Assembly: GCF_030268225.1 (NCBI RefSeq)
Contig: NZ_BSQG01000002.1
Span: 1-64,000 of the forward strand
DNA: 64,000 bases
Origin: Nocardiopsis ansamitocini
GTDB lineage: Bacteria; Actinomycetota; Actinomycetes; Streptosporangiales; Streptosporangiaceae
Reading direction: 5' to 3'
The notes beneath the pieces are model-generated. The model was not told the DNA's origin, searched no databases, and saw only the letters and a program-made list of their open reading frames with translations. The position numbers and the translations under genes are program-made. Positions 1-7,993 of this stretch are shown in pieces. Every line of letters starts with the position of its first letter. Position 1 is the first letter of the stretch.

Positions 1-62
1 CCAAAACAAACTTGGCTGTAAGTAAATAAACACGCGCTGTTGAGTTCTCAAAAAGCAACCGC
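1..62 (-). promoter_or_regulatory. rRNA operon leader (16S rRNA gene lies beyond the left edge)
   Basis: Read on the minus strand this stretch contains TTTTTGAGAACTCAACAGCG followed by a T-rich run and CAAGTTTGTTTTGG. That is the kind of conserved leader found just upstream of 16S rRNA in actinobacteria, with a boxA-like antitermination element and the 5' arm of the pre-16S processing stem. No mature rRNA is in the window. The assignment rests on resemblance to known leaders; the 16S gene itself cannot be seen. Confidence 0.72.
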
Positions 63-153
63 TTAACCGTCTACAAGCATTCCCAGCGGGCCAGGCCCGC
101 GTGTCACGCTCTTCGTATCGGTGCGGCGTTGTTTCCGCTTTGTTGTGTCCCCG

Positions 154-182
154 ACTTTATCAGGGTGTTTGTTCCGGCGCAA
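154..182 (-). promoter_or_regulatory. Proximal rRNA promoter
   Basis: On the minus strand a -35 box TTGCGC (182-177) and a -10 box TAAAGT (159-154) are 17 bp apart. The bases after the -10 box, with a CAACAAAGCGGAAAC run, are nearly repeated downstream of the second promoter at 270-298, so the two look like diverged tandem copies. It points at the rRNA leader at 1-62. Confidence 0.65.
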
Positions 183-269
183 ATCCGCGCTTTTCGCAAA
201 CCCTTGATGAAGCTGGGAGTGGAGTTTCCCTGCCCGGTTTCCCGTGCATTTCCGCTCCGTTGTGCCTTT

Positions 270-298
270 ACTTTATCAGGTGTTTTCCGCCCCGCCAA
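270..298 (-). promoter_or_regulatory. Distal rRNA promoter
   Basis: On the minus strand a -35 box TTGGCG (298-293) and a -10 box TAAAGT (275-270) are separated by 17 bp and followed by CACAACGGAGCGG, which matches the downstream part of the proximal promoter. Tandem promoters are usual for actinobacterial rRNA operons. It lies 116 bp upstream of the proximal copy. Confidence 0.65.
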
Positions 299-366
299 AC
301 CGGCGTTTCGAGAAACTCCATCAAGCACATGCACTGCTTTTTCCGCCAATTTCTTCGCGGCACAAT

Positions 367-394
367 GATTATGCCAGAACAAATTTGCGGCCAA
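367..394 (-). promoter_or_regulatory. Possible third rRNA promoter
   Basis: On the minus strand TTGGCC (394-389) is followed after 16 bp by ATAATC (372-367). It lacks the downstream box shared by the two promoters at 154-182 and 270-298, so it is a weaker candidate. Confidence 0.3.
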
Positions 395-779
395 GACCAG
401 TGAGTGCCGGGCACGTCCACCAGATGGTGTCCGGATCGCCCGAAGAAGGCCGCCAAGTCCGAGGAAGAACCTCAGGGACTTCAAGGCGACTCGACCGAGC
501 TTAGCTCCTACCCACCGCTCCGACAACCAAATCTCTAGTAACCCGGGTCACAAATTTTACGGTTCGGGTCGTGGGCCTGGTCCCCGGCATCCGTCAGACT
601 CCGTCATGAGACCACGTCACCGGCCCAAGCAACGACAAGCCTCCATGGGACACACGGGGAAGTTGATGTTCCAGCACCTCACCGCACGGACATAAAGAGC
701 TTGTCGAACGAGTCCACCGTTCAGGGCCCCACGCAGCGGTCGCACCTGGACGGCCCCACCGGGCAAGAGGAGAGTCGTC
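395..779. other. Intergenic spacer between rRNA promoters and crtE
   Basis: This is the head-to-head spacer between the leftward rRNA promoters and the rightward carotenoid operon. It must hold the crtE promoter, but I could not find a convincing -35/-10 pair or an ECF-type GGAAC element. The only clear signal is the crtE ribosome-binding site (GAGGAG) just before the start codon. Confidence 0.5.
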
Positions 780-1916
780 ATGCGGAAATCCCCTGCCAGA
801 TCGCTTCCCGTCCAACGGGAGTCAGCCGAGACGACCGACGACAGGACGGTTGTCCGTTCCGTGGAGCTGCACCTGGAGGCGTTCCTGCGGGACAAACGAA
901 CGGGCTGCGACGGAATCGACCCGGACTTCACCGAGGTCGTGACCGCGCGCCTGACCGAGTTCGTGACCCGCGGCGGGAAACGGCTGAGACCACTGTTTGC
1001 CTGGTGGGGATGGCGGGCCGGCGGAGGAAACAGCATCGGCCCGGCTGTCGACCCCGTGTTGCGGGCCGTAAGCGCCCTGGAACTCATCCAGGCGTGTGCG
1101 CTGGTGCACGACGACATCATGGACGGTTCCCGGACCCGGCGCGGCGCCCCTTCCGTGCACGCGGCGCTGGCCGCGGAGCACAACGTCCAGCAGTGGTCGG
1201 GGTCCGCGGAGGACTTCGGGGAGTCGGTGGCGATTCTGGTCGGTGACATCGCGCTGATCTGGGCCGACGACATGCTGATGCAAGCGGGGCTTTCGCGGGG
1301 GCAATTGGCGAGGGTCCGCGGCCCCTGGCAGATGATGCGCACCGAGATGATGGCGGGACAGTTCCTCGACCTGTACGGCCAGGCCCGCAGGGACGACTCC
1401 GAGTCATCAGCGCTCAACACCGCGCGCCTCAAGACCGCCGCCTACAGCGTGGAACGCCCACTCCACATCGGGGCGGCACTGGCAGGAGCGGGGGAGTCGA
1501 CGGTTGCGGCGCTGCGGGGATACGGCTGCGACATCGGAGTCGCGTTCCAACTGCGCGACGACCTTCTCGGCGTCTACGGGGAACCCGAGAGCACCGGCAA
1601 GCCGATCGGTGACGACCTCCGCGAGGGGAAGCGCACCTTCCTCATGGCGATGGGCGCGCGTCTGGCACGGGAACGTGGCGATGATGCGGCCCTGCGGGTG
1701 ATCGAGGAGGTGCTGGGCGATCCCGACATCGGAGCGACGAAGGTCCAGGCGGTGCGCGAGGTACTCGACGACCTCGGAGCGCGGGGGGCCGTGGAGAAGC
1801 GGATCCATCACCTGGCGGAGCGGGGAACGGCACGTCTGGGCGAAGTGGTCATCGACCCCATCGCGCACGCTTCCCTGAACGAGCTCGCGATCCACGCGAC
1901 CGCGCGGGACCGCTGA
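780..1916 (+). CDS. crtE: Polyprenyl (geranylgeranyl) diphosphate synthase
   Basis: Trans-isoprenyl diphosphate synthase of 378 aa that should condense isopentenyl diphosphate with allylic primers to make geranylgeranyl diphosphate, the C20 precursor of phytoene. The first Asp-rich motif is DDIMD near residue 110, in the context LVHDDIMDG. The second is in FQLRDDLLG near residue 258. The GGKRLRP substrate-binding motif lies near residue 65. The ATG at 780 has GAGGAG 8 nt upstream. It is the first gene of crtE-crtI-crtB-Rieske, with a 180-bp gap before crtI. Family membership is clear; the C20 product is inferred from its neighbours, since chain length cannot be read safely from sequence. Confidence 0.92.
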   Translation: MRKSPARSLPVQRESAETTDDRTVVRSVELHLEAFLRDKRTGCDGIDPDFTEVVTARLTEFVTRGGKRLRPLFAWWGWRAGGGNSIGPAVDPVLRAVSALELIQACALVHDDIMDGSRTRRGAPSVHAALAAEHNVQQWSGSAEDFGESVAILVGDIALIWADDMLMQAGLSRGQLARVRGPWQMMRTEMMAGQFLDLYGQARRDDSESSALNTARLKTAAYSVERPLHIGAALAGAGESTVAALRGYGCDIGVAFQLRDDLLGVYGEPESTGKPIGDDLREGKRTFLMAMGARLARERGDDAALRVIEEVLGDPDIGATKVQAVREVLDDLGARGAVEKRIHHLAERGTARLGEVVIDPIAHASLNELAIHATARDR

Positions 1917-2001
1917 CCGACGATCACCCCGGCAAAAGATCCCGATGCCGGACATGACCGGCCCCGCCACGCACAACAGATACACCATCCCAGCACAAGC
2001 A

Positions 2002-2017
2002 GTAATTGAATGATTAC
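2002..2017. promoter_or_regulatory. A+T-rich inverted repeat before crtI
   Basis: GTAAT-N6-ATTAC sits in a short A+T-rich patch inside the otherwise G+C-rich crtE-crtI spacer, about 80 bp before the crtI start. The shape would suit a regulator operator or a secondary promoter. No known binding site is matched and the arms are only 5 bp. Confidence 0.3.
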
Positions 2018-2096
2018 CTGATCTGGTTGAGAGCACGCACTTAGCCGACTGCCCGTCCCTGCGGCAGCAGCTTCCGCGACCCGACAGGAGAACTTC

Positions 2097-3599
2097 GTGC
2101 GTACCGTGACCGGCCCGACCGATCATGTGGTGGTGGTTGGCGCCGGACTGTCCGGCCTTGCCGCCACACTCCACCTACTGGGTGCCGGACGACGTGTCAC
2201 GGTGATCGAACGCGAGGACCATCCGGGAGGCCGCGCCGGGCAACTGGACCTGAACGGTTTTCGCATCGACACCGGACCGACCGTCCTGACGATGCCGGAG
2301 CTTCTGGACGAAGCGCTGGCCGCGGTGGGCGACTCCGTGGCCGACCGGCTGGACCTCCTTCAGTTGGCTCCCGCGTACCGGGCGCGCTTCGCGGACGGTT
2401 CGGTCATCAACGTGCACACCGACGCCGACGCGATGGAAGAGGAAGTCCGACAGACGTGCGGGACACGCGAAGCAGCGGGTTATCGCAGGCTGCGCGCATG
2501 GCTGGGTGAGCTCTACCGGTTGGAGATGGGCCGGTTCATCGATACCAATTTCGATTCCCCTTTCAGTCTGGTCTCACCGGAGCTCGCACGGTTGGCTGTG
2601 CTCGGGGGATTCGGCAGGCTGGCTCCGGCGATCGGGCGGTTCGTCAGAGACGAACGACTGCGCAGGATCTTCTCCTTTCAGGCGCTGTACGCCGGAGTCC
2701 CCCCGCAACGGGCTTTGGCGGCCTACGCGGTGATCGCCTACATGGACACCATCGCCGGGGTGTACTTTCCGCGAGGCGGAATGCGCGCCCTGGGTACAGC
2801 ACTGGCCGGAGCAGCCGCGGACGCGGGTGCGGAGCTGCGTTTCGGCAGTTCGGTGAGCCGACTGGAGCAGCGCGGCGATCGGGTGACCGCGGTGGTGCTC
2901 GACGACGGGGAACGGATCGCCTGCGACGCCGTTGTCCTCACCCCCGATCTGCCGATGGCGTACCGGCTGCTGGGCCGTACTCCATGGCGGGTGGTACCGC
3001 TGCGATTCGCTCCTTCCGCGGTGGTGTTGCACGCGGGCACCGACCGCACATGGCCGCACCTGGATCATCACAACATCCTGTTCGGCGAGGCGTGGCGTAC
3101 GACCTTCTCCGAGATCACCGCCGAGGGTGTGCCGATGCGCGACCCGTCATTGCTGGTAACCCAGCCGACGGTAACCGACCCCGACTTGGCTCCCAAGGGC
3201 CGGCACCTGTTCTACGCGCTGGCTCCCTGCCCGAATCTGCGTACGGGACGGATCGACTGGGCGGAGTTCGGCCCCCGATACCGCGACGAGATGGTGCGCG
3301 TACTGGAGACCCGAGGAATGACCGGCTTGGACGACTCCATCCGGGTCGAGCGACTGGTGACACCAAAGGACTGGTCTCGGCAAGGGCACGCGTTCGGCAC
3401 ACCGTTCGCGACCGCGCACACGTTCGCTCAGACCGGGCCGTTTCGTCCGGGCAATCTCGTCTCGGGCGTGGGGAACGCGGTGCTCGCGGGCTGTGGGACG
3501 ACTCCGGGGGTGGGCCTGCCGACGGTGCTGGTGTCGGGAAAACTCGCGGCGGCACGGATCACCGGTGGGATCGGACGCCGCGCGGGGGTGACGCGATGA
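2097..3599 (+). CDS. crtI: Phytoene desaturase
   Basis: FAD-dependent phytoene desaturase of 500 aa that converts phytoene stepwise to lycopene. The N-terminal Rossmann motif VVVGAGLSGLAATLHLLGAG is followed by an acidic strand end (VIERED) and GGRAG. The C-terminal family segment is present as FRPGNLVSGVGNAVLAGCGT and PGVGLPTVLVSGKLAA. The GTG at 2097 is preceded by AGGAG at good spacing. The stop overlaps the crtB start (ATGA), so crtI and crtB are translationally coupled. Length and motifs fit bacterial CrtI. The number of desaturation steps is assumed to be four because a lycopene cyclase is present at 7994-9184. Confidence 0.93.
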   Translation: MRTVTGPTDHVVVVGAGLSGLAATLHLLGAGRRVTVIEREDHPGGRAGQLDLNGFRIDTGPTVLTMPELLDEALAAVGDSVADRLDLLQLAPAYRARFADGSVINVHTDADAMEEEVRQTCGTREAAGYRRLRAWLGELYRLEMGRFIDTNFDSPFSLVSPELARLAVLGGFGRLAPAIGRFVRDERLRRIFSFQALYAGVPPQRALAAYAVIAYMDTIAGVYFPRGGMRALGTALAGAAADAGAELRFGSSVSRLEQRGDRVTAVVLDDGERIACDAVVLTPDLPMAYRLLGRTPWRVVPLRFAPSAVVLHAGTDRTWPHLDHHNILFGEAWRTTFSEITAEGVPMRDPSLLVTQPTVTDPDLAPKGRHLFYALAPCPNLRTGRIDWAEFGPRYRDEMVRVLETRGMTGLDDSIRVERLVTPKDWSRQGHAFGTPFATAHTFAQTGPFRPGNLVSGVGNAVLAGCGTTPGVGLPTVLVSGKLAAARITGGIGRRAGVTR

Positions 3600-4570
3600 A
3601 CCGGGAACTGAAGGCCGCGGGAATCACCGACCCCGGACTGCGGGGCGACTACGCCCGATGCAGAGAACTCCACTCCCGTCACGGGCGCACCTACTACCTG
3701 GCGACACTTGCTCTTCCCCCGGCACGACGTCCGGCGATCCACGCCCTTTACGGATTCGCACGTTGGGTGGACGACGTGGTGGACGACATCGGGGACGAGG
3801 CCGACACGGCGCAGCGGACCGCTGTCATCACCACGCTGGACGCAGACCTCTCAGCGGCGCTCGCGGGATGGGCGGTCGAAGAACCGGTGATCCGTGCCGT
3901 CGCGGACACCGCTCGACGGCACGGGATCGAGGCCGAACTGTTCTCCGCCTTCATGGAGTCGATGCGGATGGACCTTTCCGTGACCGACTATCCGACGTTC
4001 GAGAGTCTTCGGACCTACATGTACGGATCGGCCGCGGTGATCGGCCTTCAGGTACTGCCGGTCTTGGGAACGGTGACCGCCCGCGAACGCGCCGCACCGC
4101 ACGCGGCGGCCCTGGGGGAGGCCTTCCAATTGACGAATTTCCTTCGCGACGTCGCCGAGGACCTGGACCGCGGCCGCGTCTACCTGCCCGCCGACGTCCT
4201 GGCAGGGCACGGGGTGGACCGCGAACTGCTCGGGTGGTGCCGAGCCGGGCAGCGCAGCGACCCCCGGGTCCGTGACGCGATTGAACACCTGGTGGCGGTG
4301 AACCGGGCGGGATACGAGGAGGCGCGACCGGGCATCACCATGCTCGATCCGGTTTCGCGACCGTGTGTCGCCACGGCTTTCACCCTCTACCAGGGAATTC
4401 TGGACGAGATACAGGCGGCCGACTTCGACGTGTGGGGTCGCCGCCACTCGGTACCGAGCAGCCGGCGCGCACGGGTGGCGCTACCGGCTTTTGGACGCGC
4501 CGTACTGGCAAGGATGACGGAGGCGAGACAGCGGATCCCCGCTCCCCGCCCAGCTGAGAACGACGCATGA
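3596..4570 (+). CDS. crtB: Phytoene synthase
   Basis: Squalene/phytoene synthase family protein of 324 aa that joins two geranylgeranyl diphosphates head-to-head to give phytoene. Both Asp-rich signatures are visible: YGFARWVDDVVDD near residue 55 and LTNFLRDVAEDLDRGRVYLP near residues 180-200. The ATG at 3596 overlaps the crtI stop codon, which fixes the start. The next gene begins 19 bp downstream and is probably in the same transcript. Confidence 0.93.
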   Translation: MNRELKAAGITDPGLRGDYARCRELHSRHGRTYYLATLALPPARRPAIHALYGFARWVDDVVDDIGDEADTAQRTAVITTLDADLSAALAGWAVEEPVIRAVADTARRHGIEAELFSAFMESMRMDLSVTDYPTFESLRTYMYGSAAVIGLQVLPVLGTVTARERAAPHAAALGEAFQLTNFLRDVAEDLDRGRVYLPADVLAGHGVDRELLGWCRAGQRSDPRVRDAIEHLVAVNRAGYEEARPGITMLDPVSRPCVATAFTLYQGILDEIQAADFDVWGRRHSVPSSRRARVALPAFGRAVLARMTEARQRIPAPRPAENDA

Positions 4571-4589
4571 GCGCGATGGAGAAACCCTG

Positions 4590-5600
4590 ATGACAGAGGA
4601 TTTCAGTCCCCGGCGCCTTCCGCTGCGTCGGATGCCTGCGACAGCGTGGGAGCGGCAGCCCCCGTCGTGGCGCGACGCAAAGCCCGGCGTGATCGAGGGC
4701 GCGTTGAAACGGGCGCTGGCCCGGCCCGCCGGCAACTGGTTCGTCCTGGCGGCGAGCACGCAGTTACGAGCGGATCGGCCGTTCGGCAGGCTGGTCTCGG
4801 GAACCGAGGTGGTGGCCTGGCGTACGGCCGACGGCGCACCGCACGCCGGGCCCGGAGCGTGTCCGCACATGGGCGCTCCATTGTGTCGGGGGGCGGTGAG
4901 CAATGATCGTCTCGTGTGCCGATGGCACGGTCTGGCACTGGGCGAAGAGGGTTTTCCCGGTTGGTCGCCGTTTCCGGTGCACGACGACGGTGTGCTGGTG
5001 TGGGTCCGGTTGGACTCGGTGGGTGGCGAGCAACCGTTGGAGGCGCCGGTGCTGCCGGTGCGCCCGACGCCCGAGAACCGCCTGGTGGCGGTGGAGACGC
5101 TTGCCGGGAGGTGCGAACCCGAGGACGTGATCGCCAACCGGCTGGACCCGTGGCACGGATCGTGGTTTCACCCGTACTCGTTCGTGGGGCTGAAGGTGAC
5201 CGGAGCACCGACAGGACCGGAATCGGCTGATGCCGACGACCGTTTCGTGGTGGAGGTGGCGTTCCGAGTCGCGGGCCGGTTCGGGGTCCCGGTCCGGGCC
5301 GCGTTCACCTGCCCGGAACCGCGCACGGTCGTCATGCACATCGTCGAGGGCGAAGGCACGGGAAGTGTTGTGGAGACACACGCCACCCCGCTGGGGGTGG
5401 ACCGGCAGGGGGTGCCCCGCACCGCCGTGATCGAGGCGACGATCGCGGCGTCGGACCGTACCGGTTTCGCCGTGGCGAAGCGGTTCGCGCGGTTGGTCCG
5501 CCCGGCGATGCGGTTCACTGCCCGCCGGTTGTGGCGCGACGACATCGCCTACGCGGAGCGGCGCTACACCTTGCGTTCGTCCGGCCGCTGGCCCGCCTGA
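4590..5600 (+). CDS. crtV: Rieske [2Fe-2S] protein of the carotenoid cluster
   Basis: 336-aa protein with an N-terminal Rieske domain. The cluster ligands read CPH and, 17 residues on, CRWH (about residues 90-112), the C-x-H / C-x2-H pattern. The remaining 200 residues contain DPWHGSWFHPY, typical of the DUF5914 family found beside crtB in Streptomyces. Its place after crtE-I-B equals that of crtV in the Streptomyces crtEIBV operon, hence the symbol; the chemistry is not established. A role in oxidising or trimming a carotenoid end group is inference. ATG 4590 follows GGAG. The 3' end overlaps the convergent crtU by 37 bp. Confidence 0.75.
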   Translation: MTEDFSPRRLPLRRMPATAWERQPPSWRDAKPGVIEGALKRALARPAGNWFVLAASTQLRADRPFGRLVSGTEVVAWRTADGAPHAGPGACPHMGAPLCRGAVSNDRLVCRWHGLALGEEGFPGWSPFPVHDDGVLVWVRLDSVGGEQPLEAPVLPVRPTPENRLVAVETLAGRCEPEDVIANRLDPWHGSWFHPYSFVGLKVTGAPTGPESADADDRFVVEVAFRVAGRFGVPVRAAFTCPEPRTVVMHIVEGEGTGSVVETHATPLGVDRQGVPRTAVIEATIAASDRTGFAVAKRFARLVRPAMRFTARRLWRDDIAYAERRYTLRSSGRWPA

Positions 5601-7147
5601 GCAAAGGAACCGGACCATTGCCCGGCCGGGCGCCGCGCCCAGGGGAGGCGGCCCCGGTTGGGCACCGTCCACACCGGGTGTCCGTGGCGGCCCCAGCGGC
5701 GAAGAAGCGCGTTCGCGGCGAGGAAACCGCTGGTGGCCGCGCGTTCCATGAGCGCGACCGGCAGGTCGACGCGAACGTGGTCACCGGCCAGCACCAGAAA
5801 CGGGTCGGGTGTGGTGATGGCGGGCCGGTCGGTGAAACCCCCCGGAGGGAAGAGCGGACAGTCAGCGCGCAGTTCGTGGCGTTCGTCGATGATGCGCCCG
5901 TCAGCGGTCTCGGGATAGACGCGGTGCAACTGGCCGATGAGGCGCTTCTGCTCGGTGACGGGATCGAGGTGCTCCGGCAACGCGTAGGCGTGCAGTTCCA
6001 CGACCGATCCGCCGGTGGCACGCGCCCAGTCGGCGGCCTCGCCCTCGTAGCGTTCCAGGACGCTGATGTTGTCGAGGGTGGGGTAGCCGCTGGTGCCGAG
6101 GAACCCGGGACGCTCCGATCGTACGGGTCGGTCCAGCCATAGGCGGGAGACGAGGAACGGCGGTGCGCCCGGCCTGTTCAGGGCGTGCTCTCGCCACTGC
6201 CGGTCGGCGAGCGCGGGGGAGGAGGCCACGAGGCCGCGCAGGCCGCTGACGTCGGTGGCGACGACAACGGCGTCGTACTCGGCTGTTTCGTCGGGTGTGC
6301 GAACGGCGTAGCGGCGATCCTGCCCGCCACTGATCTCTTCGACGGGGCACGAGGTGCGCACGTCTGCTCCGAGGAAACGCAGCCGGCGGGCGAGAGGGTT
6401 CCACAGCGCCTGCGGGAACGGTGCGTTGGGCACGTCGAAGATGAGGCCCTCACTGGAGCCGAGGAAGTAGATGTGGAACATCGTCAGCAGTTCGGCAGCG
6501 GACATCGACCGTGGGTCGGCGAAGAAGCTGCGGGAGAAGACTTCGAGGGCGAGGTGGCGCGCGGAGGCGGGGAAGTGCAGCCGGTCGAGGAAGTCGAGCG
6601 CGTCGACGTGGTCGAACCTGCGGTAGACGTCGGGAACGGCGACGTCGAGCAGGCTGAGAGCGGCGACGATGTTGACGTCGGCGAGATCGCGCCAGCGGAA
6701 GCTCGGGCTTCCGGCCACGAACGCGAACGCGTTCCAGGGAGGCGTGGCGGGCAGGCCAGTGAAGCCGTCGCGTGCACCGCTCGCATGCACGAGGGGATAG
6801 TCGGGCAGGGGCGTCAGCATTGCCAGCGCAGGGTCGATTCGGCGCATCAGCGCGCGCAGGTTGTAGTACTGGCGGAAGAAGGCGTGGAAACCGCGGCTCA
6901 TGGTGGCGGTGGTTCCGTCGGCCAGCGTGGTCTGCCATCCGGAGAGGCGACCGCCCAGTTGCGGGTCGCGCTCCAGGAGCGTGACCGCGACGTCGCGTTC
7001 GACAAGCGCCGTTGCGGCGGCAACCCCGGCGATGCCGCCACCCACGACCGCGACCCGTGGCTGCCGTGCCGGTGCGGTGCCTTCGGGGGGCCGGGGCTCG
7101 TGGAGTTGGGCCCTCGGGTCACGGCCGGGAACAGGCTGCGGGGTCAC
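5564..7147 (-). CDS. crtU: Carotene desaturase/methyltransferase forming aromatic rings
   Basis: 527-aa FAD-dependent oxidoreductase. The dinucleotide-binding motif VAVVGGGIAGVAAATALVER lies near residues 30-50, followed by LLERDPQLGGRLSGW. The middle carries FSRSFFADPRSMSAAELL and FLGSSEGLIFDVPNAPFPQ, which resemble CrtU proteins that turn beta-carotene rings into the aromatic rings of isorenieratene. The GTG start at 7147 overlaps the crtT stop as GTGA; the reading frame stays open upstream, so this overlap and the family length decide the start. It is convergent with the Rieske gene and overlaps its 3' end. Function is inferred from similarity and cluster content. Confidence 0.85.
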   Translation of the reverse strand: MTPQPVPGRDPRAQLHEPRPPEGTAPARQPRVAVVGGGIAGVAAATALVERDVAVTLLERDPQLGGRLSGWQTTLADGTTATMSRGFHAFFRQYYNLRALMRRIDPALAMLTPLPDYPLVHASGARDGFTGLPATPPWNAFAFVAGSPSFRWRDLADVNIVAALSLLDVAVPDVYRRFDHVDALDFLDRLHFPASARHLALEVFSRSFFADPRSMSAAELLTMFHIYFLGSSEGLIFDVPNAPFPQALWNPLARRLRFLGADVRTSCPVEEISGGQDRRYAVRTPDETAEYDAVVVATDVSGLRGLVASSPALADRQWREHALNRPGAPPFLVSRLWLDRPVRSERPGFLGTSGYPTLDNISVLERYEGEAADWARATGGSVVELHAYALPEHLDPVTEQKRLIGQLHRVYPETADGRIIDERHELRADCPLFPPGGFTDRPAITTPDPFLVLAGDHVRVDLPVALMERAATSGFLAANALLRRWGRHGHPVWTVPNRGRLPWARRPAGQWSGSFAQAGQRPDERKV

Positions 7148-7887
7148 TGTGCGGTCTCGCCGGAGAGTGCGCGGAAACCGAGGAAGGTGTGCACGATACC
7201 GGCCTGCCATCCGGTCATGGGCAGGACCTTGACCTGGCGCAGTCCGGCTGAGCGCATACGTCCTGCGAGGCGTCGGGCACCGTCGAACTCCAGAACGCTG
7301 CGCCACAGGTACCGGTAGAGGTCGGACCGACCGGAGACGACCCGGCCGAGCGGGATGATCACCGACCAGCAGATCGTGGTCCATACTGCTCGCGCCGTGG
7401 TGGAGTCGGCCACGGAGTACTCGTGTACGGCGATACGGCCGCCCGGGCGCAACAGGTCGTGCATGGCGACCAGGACCGCGTCGCGGTCGGAACAGTTGCG
7501 CACGAGATAGGCGGCGAGGATGGCGTCGAAAGGGCCGGTGATGCCGGCTTCGGCGAGGTTCTCGGCACGCGCGTGCACGAACCGGACGTTGTCGGGCCAG
7601 GACTTGGCACGGGCGGCGTCCAGCATGCCGGTCGAGGCGTCCACGGCGACGATCTCGGCGTGCGGGGCGACGCTGAGCAGTGCCGCGGTGGAGGCTCCGG
7701 TGCCGCAGCCGAGGTCGAGCAGACGCAGGCCGGCCCCTCCTTCGGGCAGCCTGAGGCGCTGGGCCGAGCGCCTCAGGTGCGCACGGTAGCCGGGATTGAC
7801 CGCGACCAGCCGGTCGTAGGACGGCGCCGAATGGTTGAACTCGTCGGTGACCTGGCCAGACTGTGCGCCCTGCGGTGTGTATGTCAC
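7144..7887 (-). CDS. crtT: SAM-dependent methyltransferase of the carotenoid cluster
   Basis: 247-aa class I methyltransferase related to the UbiE/MenG group. The SAM-binding motif LDLGCGTGAST is near residues 54-64, followed by an acidic strand end (IVAVDAS) and a post-motif AYLVRNCSDRDAVL. The GTG start at 7887 is followed by MTYTPQGAQSG. It is the first gene of a leftward pair with crtU (4-bp overlap) and sits where crtT lies in the Streptomyces crtYTU group. Its substrate is unknown; a carotenoid or carotenoid-derived acceptor is a guess from context. Confidence 0.8.
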   Translation of the reverse strand: MTYTPQGAQSGQVTDEFNHSAPSYDRLVAVNPGYRAHLRRSAQRLRLPEGGAGLRLLDLGCGTGASTAALLSVAPHAEIVAVDASTGMLDAARAKSWPDNVRFVHARAENLAEAGITGPFDAILAAYLVRNCSDRDAVLVAMHDLLRPGGRIAVHEYSVADSTTARAVWTTICWSVIIPLGRVVSGRSDLYRYLWRSVLEFDGARRLAGRMRSAGLRQVKVLPMTGWQAGIVHTFLGFRALSGETAQ

Positions 7888-7944
7888 ATTCGTCCCATGT
7901 TGGTGTCCACGGTTCCGGTCCGGTTTCGGCAGACGTTACCCGGG

Positions 7945-7975
7945 GGTGTGGCGTCGACCTCGTCGACGCCACACC
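7945..7975. promoter_or_regulatory. Perfect 14-bp inverted repeat in the crtT/crtY divergent promoter
   Basis: Arms 7945-7958 and 7962-7975 (GGTGTGGCGTCGAC and its exact complement) are separated by three bases. The repeat occupies the middle of the 106-bp divergent spacer and ends 18 bp before the crtY ATG. It could be a shared operator or an RNA hairpin in the crtY leader. As RNA it would fold very stably close to the ribosome-binding site. Confidence 0.6.
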
Positions 7976-7993
7976 TTCTGGGAAGGTGATCAC

